A DNA stretch of 64,000 bases from Clostridia bacterium (GTDB lineage Bacteria > Bacillota > Clostridia > Oscillospirales > Acutalibacteraceae). The number at the start of each line of letters is the position of its first letter. Positions within the stretch are counted from its first letter, which is position 1. The stretch is taken from positions 1-64,000 of the forward strand of contig JAFSDL010000009.1 in the NCBI GenBank assembly GCA_017436285.1. The letters run 5' to 3'. The position numbers were made by a program, and so were the translations under genes. Positions 1-7,207 of the stretch are shown here, one piece after another. The notes beneath the pieces are model-generated. The model was not told the DNA's origin, did no database searches, and worked only from the letters and a program-made list of their open reading frames with translations.

Positions 1-135
1 ATGGGCATATTCCTTTTCGTGTTAGAAACTTGTTTGGAACACGAAAACTTTACTTATGAAAGAACCCTGTTTGCGGACACGACAGATGATAGTGTTGAGC
101 GAACCTTAATCGCAAAATATAGCTATTGTAAATAA
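1..135 (+). CDS. C-terminal tail of an unidentified gene (partial)
   Basis: Frame 1 is open from the window edge to a TAA at 133-135 and encodes 44 residues ending AKYSYCK. The ATG at position 1 is probably an internal methionine or chance, because nothing upstream can be seen. A terminator follows at 172-204, as expected after a real 3' end. I do not recognise the residues. It could also be non-coding. Confidence 0.3.
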   Translation: MGIFLFVLETCLEHENFTYERTLFADTTDDSVERTLIAKYSYCK

Positions 136-171
136 GTAAACGAATTCCAATTTGTCGAACTAAAAACTACA

Positions 172-204
172 GGAGCTGACTTTTTCAGTCAGCTCCCTTT
201 CTTT
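172..204 (+). terminator. Rho-independent terminator
   Basis: A 9-bp stem (172-180 with 188-196) is followed by a T-rich run. It separates whatever lies upstream from the promoter cassette that begins at 200. Confidence 0.75.
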
Positions 205-270
205 GACTTATGCAGTAAAAATTTTTACATGAATGTAACTGTAGAAATGTCGTGGAAAATATGGTATAAT
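200..270 (+). promoter_or_regulatory. Conserved promoter cassette, copy A
   Basis: The cassette begins TCTTTG (200-205), runs through TATGCAGTAAA, then a palindrome TTACAT-GA-ATGTAA (225-238). It ends with a -35-like TAGAAA (242-247), a 17-bp spacer and -10 TATAAT (265-270) preceded by TGG. Related copies lie at 2935-3005, 7787-7857 and 12111-12180, with a partial copy at 11012-11040. The distance from TCTTTG to TATAAT is 65 bp here and in two other copies. It drives the cupin gene at 305. Confidence 0.8.
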
Positions 271-304
271 GGGGTTAATGCATTAGATTCCGGAGGGGAG
301 AGAA

Positions 305-652
305 ATGATACAAAAAGTAAATTTGAAAGAGAATGCAAATATGATCGATGAATTATTCTGCTATAAGAGAGTAGGCACATTGAATAATCATATGCTAAAT
401 GTATTGCAGGCTGAAAACAGAACTTTAGATTTTCATATACACGAAAATTCTGATGAAATGTTTTACTGTATTGAGGGAGAATTTGACATTGAATTCGAGG
501 ACGGATTAACACATTTGTGTGAAGGTGATTTTATAATCATTCCCAAAGGAACGAAGCATCGCCCCATATGTAAGGATTTGGTTAAATGCCTTTTGATTGA
601 AGTTGAGGGAACCCTTAATAAAGAAAATACGGGAGGAACATACACATCATAA
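305..652 (+). CDS. Small cupin-domain protein
   Basis: The 115-residue product is a single cupin-2 barrel. The metal-binding pattern is visible as H44-x-H46, then E51 in the segment SDEMFYCIEGE, and a second-motif histidine at H85 in KGTKHRP. Such single-domain cupins bind a metal ion and act as small enzymes or ligand sensors. The sequence does not reveal the substrate. The start follows a strong GGAGGGGAG ribosome site and lies 34 bp below the -10 of the promoter cassette. The next gene starts 35 bp after the stop, so the two are probably co-transcribed. Confidence 0.85.
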   Translation: MIQKVNLKENANMIDELFCYKRVGTLNNHMLNVLQAENRTLDFHIHENSDEMFYCIEGEFDIEFEDGLTHLCEGDFIIIPKGTKHRPICKDLVKCLLIEVEGTLNKENTGGTYTS

Positions 653-687
653 GGAGATATAAATAAGAATTTAAGGGATAGGGTAAT

Positions 688-1227
688 ATGCAGTACGCAA
701 TTGAATTGTTTTTCGATAAAGATTTGGAAGAAAAGCTTTATAATTTAGCCAAAAGAGTAGCAGATGAAAAATTGAGCACAAAGTTTTTGGAATGGAAAAC
801 CAGACCTCATATTACATTAGCGTGTTTTAATGATTTGAATGAAGAAAAATGTATAAAACAATTAAAACGATTTGCAAAGACTCATAAGCAAATGCCTGCA
901 TGTTTGGGTTCTATTGGAATGTTTAATGATACAAGAGCAATTTTTGCATCTCCTGTTATGACTGAGGATATGTATCGGTTTCAGAGAGAATTACATAAAT
1001 ATATGCGAGGTTTTGATACGAAAGGATGGGAATGGTATCTTCCCAACAGATGGGTACCGCACTGTACTTTAGCTATGACTCAGGAGGATGACGAAGAAGT
1101 TTTCTATAAAGCCGGCACTTTATTATTGCATGAGTTTGAAAGTTGGGTTGGTAAGTTCTCTTCAATAGGATTAATTAAAATAACTTTTCCTGTAGAAGAA
1201 ATTTACACTGTTGATTTGAAGGCCTGA
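688..1227 (+). CDS. 2H phosphoesterase (2'-5' RNA ligase family)
   Basis: This 179-residue protein carries the two HxT/S-type motifs of the 2H phosphoesterase superfamily: H41-I-T in RPHITLACF and H125-C-T in PHCTLAM. The spacing of about 84 residues fits one internal duplication. Family members hydrolyse cyclic 2',3'-phosphates or 2'-5' bonds in RNA and nucleotides. The physiological substrate here is unknown. It follows the cupin gene in the same direction with only weak AAGGGATAGGG-type ribosome-site signal, so coupling to the upstream transcript is likely. No terminator is visible between the two genes. Confidence 0.8.
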   Translation: MQYAIELFFDKDLEEKLYNLAKRVADEKLSTKFLEWKTRPHITLACFNDLNEEKCIKQLKRFAKTHKQMPACLGSIGMFNDTRAIFASPVMTEDMYRFQRELHKYMRGFDTKGWEWYLPNRWVPHCTLAMTQEDDEEVFYKAGTLLLHEFESWVGKFSSIGLIKITFPVEEIYTVDLKA

Positions 1228-1265
1228 ACATAGTAGGACAAATTCCAATTAATCGAACTGATAGC

Positions 1266-1307
1266 AACAGCAAGTTGCTGTTCAAACTACAATCCTTGAG
1301 GTATAAT
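1266..1307 (+). promoter_or_regulatory. Promoter with palindromic operator candidate
   Basis: TATAAT lies at 1302-1307 with a weak -35 region near 1279-1284. A perfect inverted repeat, AACAGCAA-G-TTGCTGTT (1266-1282), overlaps that -35 region. This is where an autorepressing XRE regulator would bind, and the gene 20 bp downstream encodes one. The autoregulation is inferred. Confidence 0.45.
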
Positions 1308-1327
1308 TGGTATGAGGTGGTAATTTT

Positions 1328-2092
1328 ATGGAAACTAAAGATATTATTCTTGAACTGAGAATTCAAAAAGGTATGTCGCAGGACGAGCTTGCTGAAAAAG
1401 TCTTTGTAACCCGTCAGGCAGTTTCTCGTTGGGAAAACGGTGAAACTACTCCAAATACCGAAACTTTAAAATTGTTATCAAAGCTGTTTGATGTTTCAAT
1501 CAACACGCTTCTTGGGTCGCCAAGACAGCTTATCTGTCAATGTTGTGGTATGCCACTTGAAGACGGAAACATCAGCAAAGAGAAAGACGGTTTTTTCAAC
1601 GAAGAATACTGCAAATGGTGTTATGCTGACGGTGAATATATGTATCACGATATGGACGATTTAATTGACGTCTGTGTCGGACATATGGCAAATGAGCAGT
1701 TTACACCCGAGCAGGTACGGGCATATATGAAGGATGTGCTTCCGAAACTTGATTATTGGAAGAAGTATAAATACCTCGGCGGTGCAGAAAAATTCGAAGA
1801 ATTCAAGCAACAGCTCATCGGCGAGTTTAATGATTTGCATATTGAAGGAATGCCAAAGGTTGAAAAGTTAAATGCGCTCGTGGGCGGATACATCAACCTT
1901 GAATACCGCCTTCCAAATAGTCAAACTGTGAAATTCCTTGATGACAATGCAACATATCTCGGCAATCAGCTTGAGTGTGAATTTGGTGGTGACCGTTGCT
2001 TCGGTATTGCCGCAAATATGGATTTCCTTCTTGTATGTACTTACGAAGAAAATGGCGAAAATCCTGAACTTGTGATATATAAAAAGAGATAA
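1328..2092 (+). CDS. XRE-type HTH regulator fused to a zinc ribbon
   Basis: The 254-residue product starts with a lambda-repressor-like HTH domain (residues ~5-62: LRIQKGMSQDELAEKVFV, RQAVSRWENGE). A four-cysteine zinc-ribbon segment follows (CQCCGMPL...CKWCYADG, ~residues 70-100), then an alpha-helical segment. The C-terminal ~75 residues, beginning NALVGGYINLEYRLPN, are unassigned. The HTH should bind DNA and the ribbon may bind zinc or respond to it. The GAGGTGG ribosome site lies 7 bp before the ATG. The gene is monocistronic by spacing and may repress itself through the palindrome at 1266-1282. Confidence 0.8.
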   Translation: METKDIILELRIQKGMSQDELAEKVFVTRQAVSRWENGETTPNTETLKLLSKLFDVSINTLLGSPRQLICQCCGMPLEDGNISKEKDGFFNEEYCKWCYADGEYMYHDMDDLIDVCVGHMANEQFTPEQVRAYMKDVLPKLDYWKKYKYLGGAEKFEEFKQQLIGEFNDLHIEGMPKVEKLNALVGGYINLEYRLPNSQTVKFLDDNATYLGNQLECEFGGDRCFGIAANMDFLLVCTYEENGENPELVIYKKR

Positions 2093-2184
2093 TCCTGCCG
2101 AAAGGCTTGATTATAAATATTTTTTAAAAGGAGATTGCTTTTTGAGAAAAACAATCAAGACAGTGGAGATTGTGTTTTAACCGA

Positions 2185-2216
2185 GGAGGTTTGTAAATAC
2201 AATCGCACAAGCCTCC
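2185..2216 (+). other. Leader stem-loop upstream of GNAT gene
   Basis: A 10-bp stem with one G-U pair (2185-2194 with 2207-2216) sits 37 bp before the GNAT start. No T-run follows it, so it is more likely a leader structure than a terminator. Confidence 0.4.
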
Positions 2217-2252
2217 CACATTGAAGGTCAACAATTTTCAGGAGGAAAAACA

Positions 2253-2879
2253 ATGAATAAAAATGACTTAATGATTCGTAATGAAAGAAAAGAAGAACAA
2301 AGAGAAGTTGAAAATCTTGTAAGGGAATCATTCTGGAATGTGTACCGTCCCGGTTGCCTTGAGCATTATGTTCTCAATCAGCTTCGTGATGACGAGGCAT
2401 TTATAGACGAACTCAATTTCGTAATGGAAAAGGACGGCAAAATCATAGGACAGAATATGTTTATGAAGGCGGTTATCAAAGCCGATGATGGCAGAGATAT
2501 TCCGATTGTTACAATGGGTCCTATCTGTATTGCAAATGAACTGAAGCGTCAGGGTTATGGTAAAATCCTACTTGACTATTCTCTGGAAAAAGCAACGGGA
2601 ATGGGCTTTGGTGCAATATGCTTTGAAGGTGACATTGGCTTTTATGGCAAAAGTGGTTTTACTTATGCCGGTGAATTCGGCATTCGTTACCACGATTTAC
2701 CCGAAGATGCAGATGCATCATTCTTCCTTTGCAAGGAACTGAAAAAAGGTTATCTCAAAGGTGTTACAGGTGAATACACTCCGCCACAGGGATATTTTGT
2801 AAATGAAGATGAGGCACAGGAGTTTGACAAGCAGTTCCCGCCGAAAGAAAAATTGAAGCTTCCAACGCAGCTTTTCTGA
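2253..2879 (+). CDS. GNAT-family N-acetyltransferase
   Basis: The 208-residue product has the acetyl-CoA binding core VTMGPICIANELKRQGYGKILLDYSLEKA (split across residues ~90-118), where the R-x-x-G-x-G/A signature appears as RQGYGK. It continues into the beta-strand GFGAICFEG and the helix GFYGKSGF typical of GNAT enzymes. These enzymes move an acetyl group from acetyl-CoA to an amine. The acceptor cannot be predicted. The start is fixed by CAGGAGG 8 bp upstream. A terminator immediately follows the stop, so it is transcribed alone. Confidence 0.88.
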   Translation: MNKNDLMIRNERKEEQREVENLVRESFWNVYRPGCLEHYVLNQLRDDEAFIDELNFVMEKDGKIIGQNMFMKAVIKADDGRDIPIVTMGPICIANELKRQGYGKILLDYSLEKATGMGFGAICFEGDIGFYGKSGFTYAGEFGIRYHDLPEDADASFFLCKELKKGYLKGVTGEYTPPQGYFVNEDEAQEFDKQFPPKEKLKLPTQLF

Positions 2880-2896
2880 AGGACGAATAAAACAAG

Positions 2897-2932
2897 GGCA
2901 GTGTACCTCGGTGCACTGCCTGATGTTTTCTT
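2897..2932 (+). terminator. Rho-independent terminator after GNAT gene
   Basis: An 11-bp stem (2897-2907 with 2910-2920, one G-U pair) is followed by TGATGTTTTCTT. It lies directly upstream of promoter cassette copy B. Confidence 0.8.
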
Positions 2933-2934
2933 AT

Positions 2935-3005
2935 TCTTTGAATTATGCAGTAAAGTTTTTGACATTAATGAAACTATGGAAATGTGGCGGAAGGTATGGT
3001 ATAAT
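2935..3005 (+). promoter_or_regulatory. Conserved promoter cassette, copy B
   Basis: This copy has the same block order and 65-bp spacing as copy A: TCTTTG (2935), TATGCAGTAAA, a decayed palindrome (GACATTAATGAAA), -35 TGGAAA (2977-2982), a 17-bp spacer and TATAAT (3000-3005). It precedes the gene at 3043. Confidence 0.8.
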
Positions 3006-3042
3006 GGGGATGATAAATGAGAATTTGTCAGGAGGTTAATTT

Positions 3043-3774
3043 ATGAGTAAAGTAGTAATGCTTGATGACTTAATGGAGCAAATGCGTAATTTTAAAAGTC
3101 AAAAAGATGTTGCTAAATTCATCAAAAAATATAGGTCTGTTGATTATTTGCCTATGATTATGATGAATTATGCTGATGAATTAATATCGAAGAATAAATA
3201 TGATACTGCATGTTTGATATATCTTGAAATGGCTGAAAATAAACATCTTGGGTACATTTATGATGAAGTTACTTTGTGGTTCAGATTGGGCGAGTATTAT
3301 ATAAACAATAATGAAATTGAGAAGGGTAAGGCTTATTTAATTAAACTTTGTGATGAGATTTCAAATTATGAAGAATCGTTAGAGTTTAGAGATTTGACTG
3401 CTGATTGGCAAAAGCTGAAGCCTTATGTTGTTAATGAAATCAAGCCGTCTGTTGTTTCTGCTGAAAACGCAGAAAATGACGAAACAATGACAGATGATGA
3501 ACTTGTTGAATTGTTTCTTGAAGAAATGGCATCCGGCGGAATACATGCTTATTTAACTAACTATGGTCATAGGTTGGAAGAAACTCTTGCAGTGGCAAAA
3601 CGCAGAGAAAAGCCTGTTACAGTTGAACTTTTAGAATTAATTAAAACAAAATATTTCAATGGGGAAATGCCAAAGAATATAGAAGCCATAGAAAATATAA
3701 TTGACAAAAATGATTGGTGGTTTGAAGAAGAATACGACCAATATTATTATGATATTGAAAAGGAACTTTGTTGA
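3043..3774 (+). CDS. Unknown acidic protein with TPR-like helices
   Basis: I do not recognise this 243-residue protein. Residues ~1-130 are predicted all-helical, with paired helices such as YADELISKNKYDTACLIYLE and LWFRLGEYYINNNEIEKG that look like tetratricopeptide-type repeats. A low-complexity acidic linker follows (~residues 140-160). The C-terminal ~80 residues contain EETLAVAKRREK and end in a tyrosine/acid-rich stretch. There is no signal peptide or membrane segment. The AGGAGG site is well placed and promoter cassette B sits upstream. The protein may be a scaffold, but that is only inferred from the helices. Confidence 0.6.
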   Translation: MSKVVMLDDLMEQMRNFKSQKDVAKFIKKYRSVDYLPMIMMNYADELISKNKYDTACLIYLEMAENKHLGYIYDEVTLWFRLGEYYINNNEIEKGKAYLIKLCDEISNYEESLEFRDLTADWQKLKPYVVNEIKPSVVSAENAENDETMTDDELVELFLEEMASGGIHAYLTNYGHRLEETLAVAKRREKPVTVELLELIKTKYFNGEMPKNIEAIENIIDKNDWWFEEEYDQYYYDIEKELC

Positions 3775-3832
3775 ACATAACTCAGTTTGAAGATATAAGT
3801 AAATGTTGGCGTAAAGAACAGGAGGATGAGCA

Positions 3833-4159
3833 ATGGCAAAATTAGAGCGGGTTATTAATGGTGATTTCGGGCAGATATTAAATATGATTGAGCGCGGAAT
3901 ATTGAACGGGAGTATGTCGGCAAGTCTTGAGGATTCCAGCGATATTTGTGATGGTGATGCAAGGTGCAGTGTTCGTGTTTTTGAAAGATACAGCTATGCA
4001 GGCGGTAACCGTGTGAGTATGAATGTTACATTGTTTCAGAATGCGAATGGTCCTATTTACCTTTCTGCCATTACATCAGGCGGAAGTCAGGCAATGCTTT
4101 TCAAGGTGAATACCTTGGGAGAAGAAGCATTCCTTGATAAGCTGAGAGAATTGTTGTGA
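3833..4159 (+). CDS. DUF6054-like small protein
   Basis: The 108-residue product has an N-terminal helix (LERVINGDFGQILNMIERGIL), a SMSASLEDS segment, and conserved-looking strands RVFERYSYAGGNRVSMNVTLF and SAITSGGSQAMLFKVNTLGEEAFL. This pattern fits my recollection of the DUF6054 family of small clostridial proteins of unknown function. A CAGGAGG site 7 bp before the ATG sets the start. It follows the unknown gene at 3043 by 58 bp and is closed by a terminator at 4177. Confidence 0.7.
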   Translation: MAKLERVINGDFGQILNMIERGILNGSMSASLEDSSDICDGDARCSVRVFERYSYAGGNRVSMNVTLFQNANGPIYLSAITSGGSQAMLFKVNTLGEEAFLDKLRELL

Positions 4160-4176
4160 TTTAGTAAAACAATTTG

Positions 4177-4201
4177 AGCAGGCTTCGGTCTGCTTTTTTC
4201 T
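4177..4201 (+). terminator. Rho-independent terminator
   Basis: AGCAG pairs with CTGCT around a GCTTCGGT loop (4177-4194), followed by TTTTTTC. Confidence 0.8.
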
Positions 4202-4222
4202 TTGTGTTAGGTAGCAGAGCAC

Positions 4223-4291
4223 TTCGCCAACTTCCCGAAAAATATTTCGCCAATCTCCCGAAAAATATTTCGCCAACTTCCCGAAAAATGT
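4223..4291 (+). repeat. Three tandem 23-bp repeats upstream of ATPase gene
   Basis: Three direct repeats (4223-4245, 4246-4268, 4269-4291) share the core TTCGCCAACTTCCCGAAAAA. Units 1 and 2 differ by two bases, and unit 3 differs from unit 1 by one. The last unit abuts the -35 hexamer at 4291, so the array is placed like a set of operator iterons for the gene at 4354. Confidence 0.9.
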
Positions 4292-4318
4292 TGATTTAGG
4301 AATAATTTGTGGTATAAT
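4291..4318 (+). promoter_or_regulatory. Sigma-A-type promoter of ATPase gene
   Basis: TTGATT (4291-4296), a 16-bp spacer and TATAAT (4313-4318) preceded by TGTGG. Confidence 0.7.
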
Positions 4319-4353
4319 ATGAATATAAATCTGTGTTAAAAGGAGGTTGTGAT

Positions 4354-5637
4354 ATGCCAGAAATAAAAAATTATCGCAAAAGAATTGCAGATGATATTTT
4401 GAAGAGAAAACTGGAAGGTAAAGGCGCTGTTTTGATTGAAGGACCTAAATGGTGCGGAAAAACAACCACAGCAGAGCAGGTTGCAAGCAGTGTTTTATAT
4501 ATGGATGACCCTGAGAAAAAATCCCAGAATATAGCAATGGCTGAGATGAACCCGAAAAGATTATTGAAAGGTGATTCGCCACGTTTGATTGACGAATGGC
4601 AACTTGCACCTAAGCTTTGGGATGCAATCCGTTTTGAAGTCGATCATCGTTCTGAATTAGGTCAGTTTATTCTCACAGGTTCTGCAGTTCCTCCGGAAAC
4701 AAAGGATATTGCTCATACCGGTACAGGAAGATTTACCTGGTTGACTATGAGAACAATGAGTTTGTTTGAATCAGGAGATTCGACAGGTGATGTCAGCTTA
4801 AAAGAACTCTTTGAATCACCTGAGACAATTGATGGTGAATCTACAATTGACCTTGACCGTTTGGCTTTTCTTGTGTGCAGAGGTGGCTGGCCTCAGGCTA
4901 TTGATATGAGAGATGAAATTGCTCTTGACCAGGCAATTGATTACTATGATGCGGTTGTTCATTCTGATATTAACAGAGTTGATAATGTAAATAAGAATCC
5001 TGAACGTGTAAAGAGACTTATGCGTTCCTATGCGAGAAATCAGGGTACTCAGGTTGCAAATACAGTTCTTGCTAATGATGTTATGGCAAATGACGGAGCA
5101 AGCATTGATGACGATACTATTGCGAGCTATGTGAATGCCCTTAAAAAGATTTTTGTGGTTGAGGATATGCCTGCCTGGAATCCTAACCTGCGTTCTAAAA
5201 CTGCAATTCGCTCATCTGATACCAGATACTACACGGACCCGTCTATTGCAGCTGCAGCATTGGGAATAGGCCCTCAGGATCTTGTTGCAGACCTTAATAC
5301 TTTTGGTTTTCTTTTTGAAACTATGTGTGTAAGGGATTTACGTGTTTTTGCTGATGCAATTGGCGGAACAGTATATCATTACAGAGATAAAGACGGACTT
5401 GAGTGCGATGCTGTTGTTCATTTGCGAAATGGTTCATATGGTCTTATTGAAATCAAACTTGGTGGTGACACATTGATTGACGATGGTGCCAGAACTCTCA
5501 GTACTTTAGCACAAAAGATTGATACAGATAAAATGAAAGCACCGGCGTTTTCTATGGTGCTTGTAGGTATTGGTGATTATGCTTATAGACGACCTGATGG
5601 TGTTTATGTAGTTCCTATCGGAAGTCTTCGTAATTAG
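4354..5637 (+). CDS. AAA-family ATPase with DUF4143 C-terminal region
   Basis: From the ATG at 4354 the protein has 427 residues. The earlier in-frame GTG at 4333 is rejected because the AGGAGG ribosome site lies between the two. Walker A is GPKWCGKTT (residues 30-38) and a Walker-B-like RLIDEWQ occurs near residues 78-84. The C-terminal third has LFETMCVRDLRVFA, then LECDAVVHL and LIEIKLG, an E...D...E-x-K pattern like the nuclease-fold part of DUF4143 proteins. Family members are abundant, mostly uncharacterised ATPases. Three operator-like repeats abut its promoter, which suggests self-regulation. Confidence 0.88.
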   Translation: MPEIKNYRKRIADDILKRKLEGKGAVLIEGPKWCGKTTTAEQVASSVLYMDDPEKKSQNIAMAEMNPKRLLKGDSPRLIDEWQLAPKLWDAIRFEVDHRSELGQFILTGSAVPPETKDIAHTGTGRFTWLTMRTMSLFESGDSTGDVSLKELFESPETIDGESTIDLDRLAFLVCRGGWPQAIDMRDEIALDQAIDYYDAVVHSDINRVDNVNKNPERVKRLMRSYARNQGTQVANTVLANDVMANDGASIDDDTIASYVNALKKIFVVEDMPAWNPNLRSKTAIRSSDTRYYTDPSIAAAALGIGPQDLVADLNTFGFLFETMCVRDLRVFADAIGGTVYHYRDKDGLECDAVVHLRNGSYGLIEIKLGGDTLIDDGARTLSTLAQKIDTDKMKAPAFSMVLVGIGDYAYRRPDGVYVVPIGSLRN

Positions 5638-5763
5638 TTTGATACTATTTAAAACCCACCAATGACCACATAAAGCCCACAGACAGGGTTGGACTATATG
5701 AAAACAGTGTAGAATTCAGCTTCAAAGAGCATTCCCAAAATACACGAAAGCACAAGCTGTTGT

Positions 5764-5840
5764 GTGGAGTTCCCGAGAGCAGACTGACATAGCCCTTCGG
5801 GACGAAGAAGTCGGGTGTTCGAATCACCTCACTCCGACCA
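5764..5840 (+). pseudogene. Degenerate tRNA, tRNA-Tyr-like, ending in CCA
   Basis: Positions 5813-5829 form a convincing T-arm (GGGTG-TTCGAAT-CACCT), followed by a 7-nt acceptor strand, a discriminator A and an encoded CCA (5838-5840). Upstream, TTCCCGAG and GCAGACTG resemble the 5' half of tRNA-Tyr genes. The D-loop and anticodon loop appear deleted and the acceptor pairing is imperfect, so it should not be functional. A perfect terminator follows at 5846. Confidence 0.4.
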
Positions 5841-5845
5841 AGAAA

Positions 5846-5881
5846 GAACAGATAGCATCAGTTATCTGTTCTTTTCTTTTA
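5846..5881 (+). terminator. Terminator after the tRNA-like sequence
   Basis: GAACAGATA (5846-5854) pairs with TATCTGTTC (5863-5871) and is followed by TTTTCTTTTA. Confidence 0.8.
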
Positions 5882-5942
5882 TTGCTTTAGTTGTTGATTG
5901 GTGATATAATCAACTCAACATATAAGAATTTGTATATTCTGT

Positions 5943-5970
5943 GGTACAGGCAAGCCTGTACCTTACGGTT
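5943..5970 (+). repeat. Half P element (P1)
   Basis: A 20-bp palindrome, GGTACAGGCAAGCCTGTACC, followed by TTACGGTT matches one end of the P elements at 29170, 34767, 49859 and 60240 with two differences. The other palindrome of the element is absent. The stretch 5882-6032 holds no gene that I can support. Confidence 0.6.
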
Positions 5971-6032
5971 TGGAAGACAGACTTAAGGATGCAGTTATTG
6001 CAAGAACGTTGTTTGAAATATAAGAATGTATA

Positions 6033-6073
6033 AACACCAACGAGGAGACCGGAATCTGCTCGTTGGTGTTTTG
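6033..6073 (+). terminator. Terminator-like hairpin
   Basis: AACACCAACGAG (6033-6044) pairs perfectly with CTCGTTGGTGTT (6059-6070), followed by TTGTTATTTT. It points toward the minus-strand operon, whose last stop is at 6074. Confidence 0.7.
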
Positions 6074-6301
6074 TTATTTTGGTAGCTTACCTGTTTCGTA
6101 AAGCCGATTTATTTTTTTGTAATGGTTGCAGGCTCTTCCGCCATTTATGGAGCAGATACCTTTTTCATACTCTGATTTTTGGGTGTTGTTATCAAAGGCT
6201 TTTATGTGTTTTTTACCGTCCTCACCCTCGCAGTTAATGAACCTATCGCCCTCGCCAAGATAAAAGGGGCATTCGATAAGCCTTTCAATGAATTTTGCCA
6301 T
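6074..6301 (-). CDS. Small cysteine-containing protein at end of sigma operon
   Basis: The 75-residue product contains four cysteines and two histidines (ECPFYLGEGDRFINCEG, GICSINGGRACNHYKK). The pairs could form a small metal site. It is the third gene of an operon, 18 bp after the anti-sigma stop, with an AGGTG ribosome site. Similar short Cys-rich ORFs occur in clostridial and phage genomes without known function. I infer a link with the sigma factor only from the operon. Confidence 0.6.
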   Translation of the reverse strand: MAKFIERLIECPFYLGEGDRFINCEGEDGKKHIKAFDNNTQKSEYEKGICSINGGRACNHYKKINRLYETGKLPK

Positions 6302-6319
6302 AGCGTTGCACCTGACTTG

Positions 6320-7207
6320 TTAGGCTATATAATCGTAATTTTTACATACTGCAGCAGCGTTGCCGTTATCATCAAAAACAAGGTCAACAACACCGATTGC
6401 CTTTGAACCGTCGTTATATTCAACCGTAAATGTGATTGTATCATTGAAGGTTGAAAAGGGTGTGTTTATATTTTCATCAAAGGCTTTTTTCAGCTCTTCT
6501 GTGTAATCCCAATAGAAGCTGCCACCATCAAAATTATATTCCTCGGCGATAATGGTGAAATCGTTTCCGTGGGGGGGAACATCAAAGGTTCGTTGGTTTG
6601 CATTATACGCCATCTGACCGTATTCTGATGTATTCGAAACATTGATTGCTTTAATGCTTTCGGTGTTTTTTAAATTCAGCTTAAAGCTGTTTAATGTGCA
6701 TTGAGCCAAAACAATGTTTGGAGTTGAGGAAATTACCGCACTGCCTGTAAAAAAAGCTTTGTATTCATAATAACTGTTGAAATCCTCGCTCATTTCCTTA
6801 ACAGTTTCCGTTATTTTATCATCCGAAAAGCCTTTTACATCCCTGACTTCTAAATACACCTCGTAAGGATATTCCTCGTTAAGCTCAAGGGTTTTGGTTG
6901 GGATTGCAGCTTCTGTGCTTTCTGAATTGGCGGCACCTGCAACCATAATGAAAGGATTTACGGTTTTGTTATTTGATACTGCACTTCCTGTTGTATTCTG
7001 TTGGGGGGCAGGTGCTTCGGGTTGTGATATGAAGCCCACACCGAAAATAATTGCAAATGCAAGGCAGAATGCAGTTACGGTCAATGCAAGTGGCTTGCGA
7101 TTTTTAACAGGGGAGTAATCTGTTGTAATTTTTGCTCTTAATCTGTTGCCCATATAGGCATCAGGGTTGATGTTATCAATTGATTTTTTGAAATCGTCTT
7201 TTTTCAT
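6320..7207 (-). CDS. Membrane-anchored anti-sigma-type regulator
   Basis: This 295-residue protein has a ~40-residue cytoplasmic N-terminus, one membrane segment (about residues 41-61, LALTVTAFCLAFAIIFGVGFI) and a long extracytoplasmic domain. The layout is that of anti-sigma factors that hold an ECF sigma factor at the membrane. Its ATG overlaps the sigma-factor stop by 4 bp, the usual translational coupling of such pairs. The outer domain (~residues 90-295) is beta-rich by eye and not assignable, so the inducing signal is unknown. Confidence 0.75.
   Translation of the reverse strand: MKKDDFKKSIDNINPDAYMGNRLRAKITTDYSPVKNRKPLALTVTAFCLAFAIIFGVGFISQPEAPAPQQNTTGSAVSNNKTVNPFIMVAGAANSESTEAAIPTKTLELNEEYPYEVYLEVRDVKGFSDDKITETVKEMSEDFNSYYEYKAFFTGSAVISSTPNIVLAQCTLNSFKLNLKNTESIKAINVSNTSEYGQMAYNANQRTFDVPPHGNDFTIIAEEYNFDGGSFYWDYTEELKKAFDENINTPFSTFNDTITFTVEYNDGSKAIGVVDLVFDDNGNAAAVCKNYDYIA

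Noticed and set aside
2140..2180. A very short TTG-started ORF with an AAGGAG site in the GNAT leader
   Set aside because: It is only 12 codons, and the sequence fits a structured leader better than a peptide gene.
5764..5840. A functional tRNA, or the 3' end of tmRNA
   Set aside because: The anticodon arm cannot fold with a 7-nt loop, and the 5' end lacks the GGG typical of tmRNA. Only the T-arm and acceptor end are intact.
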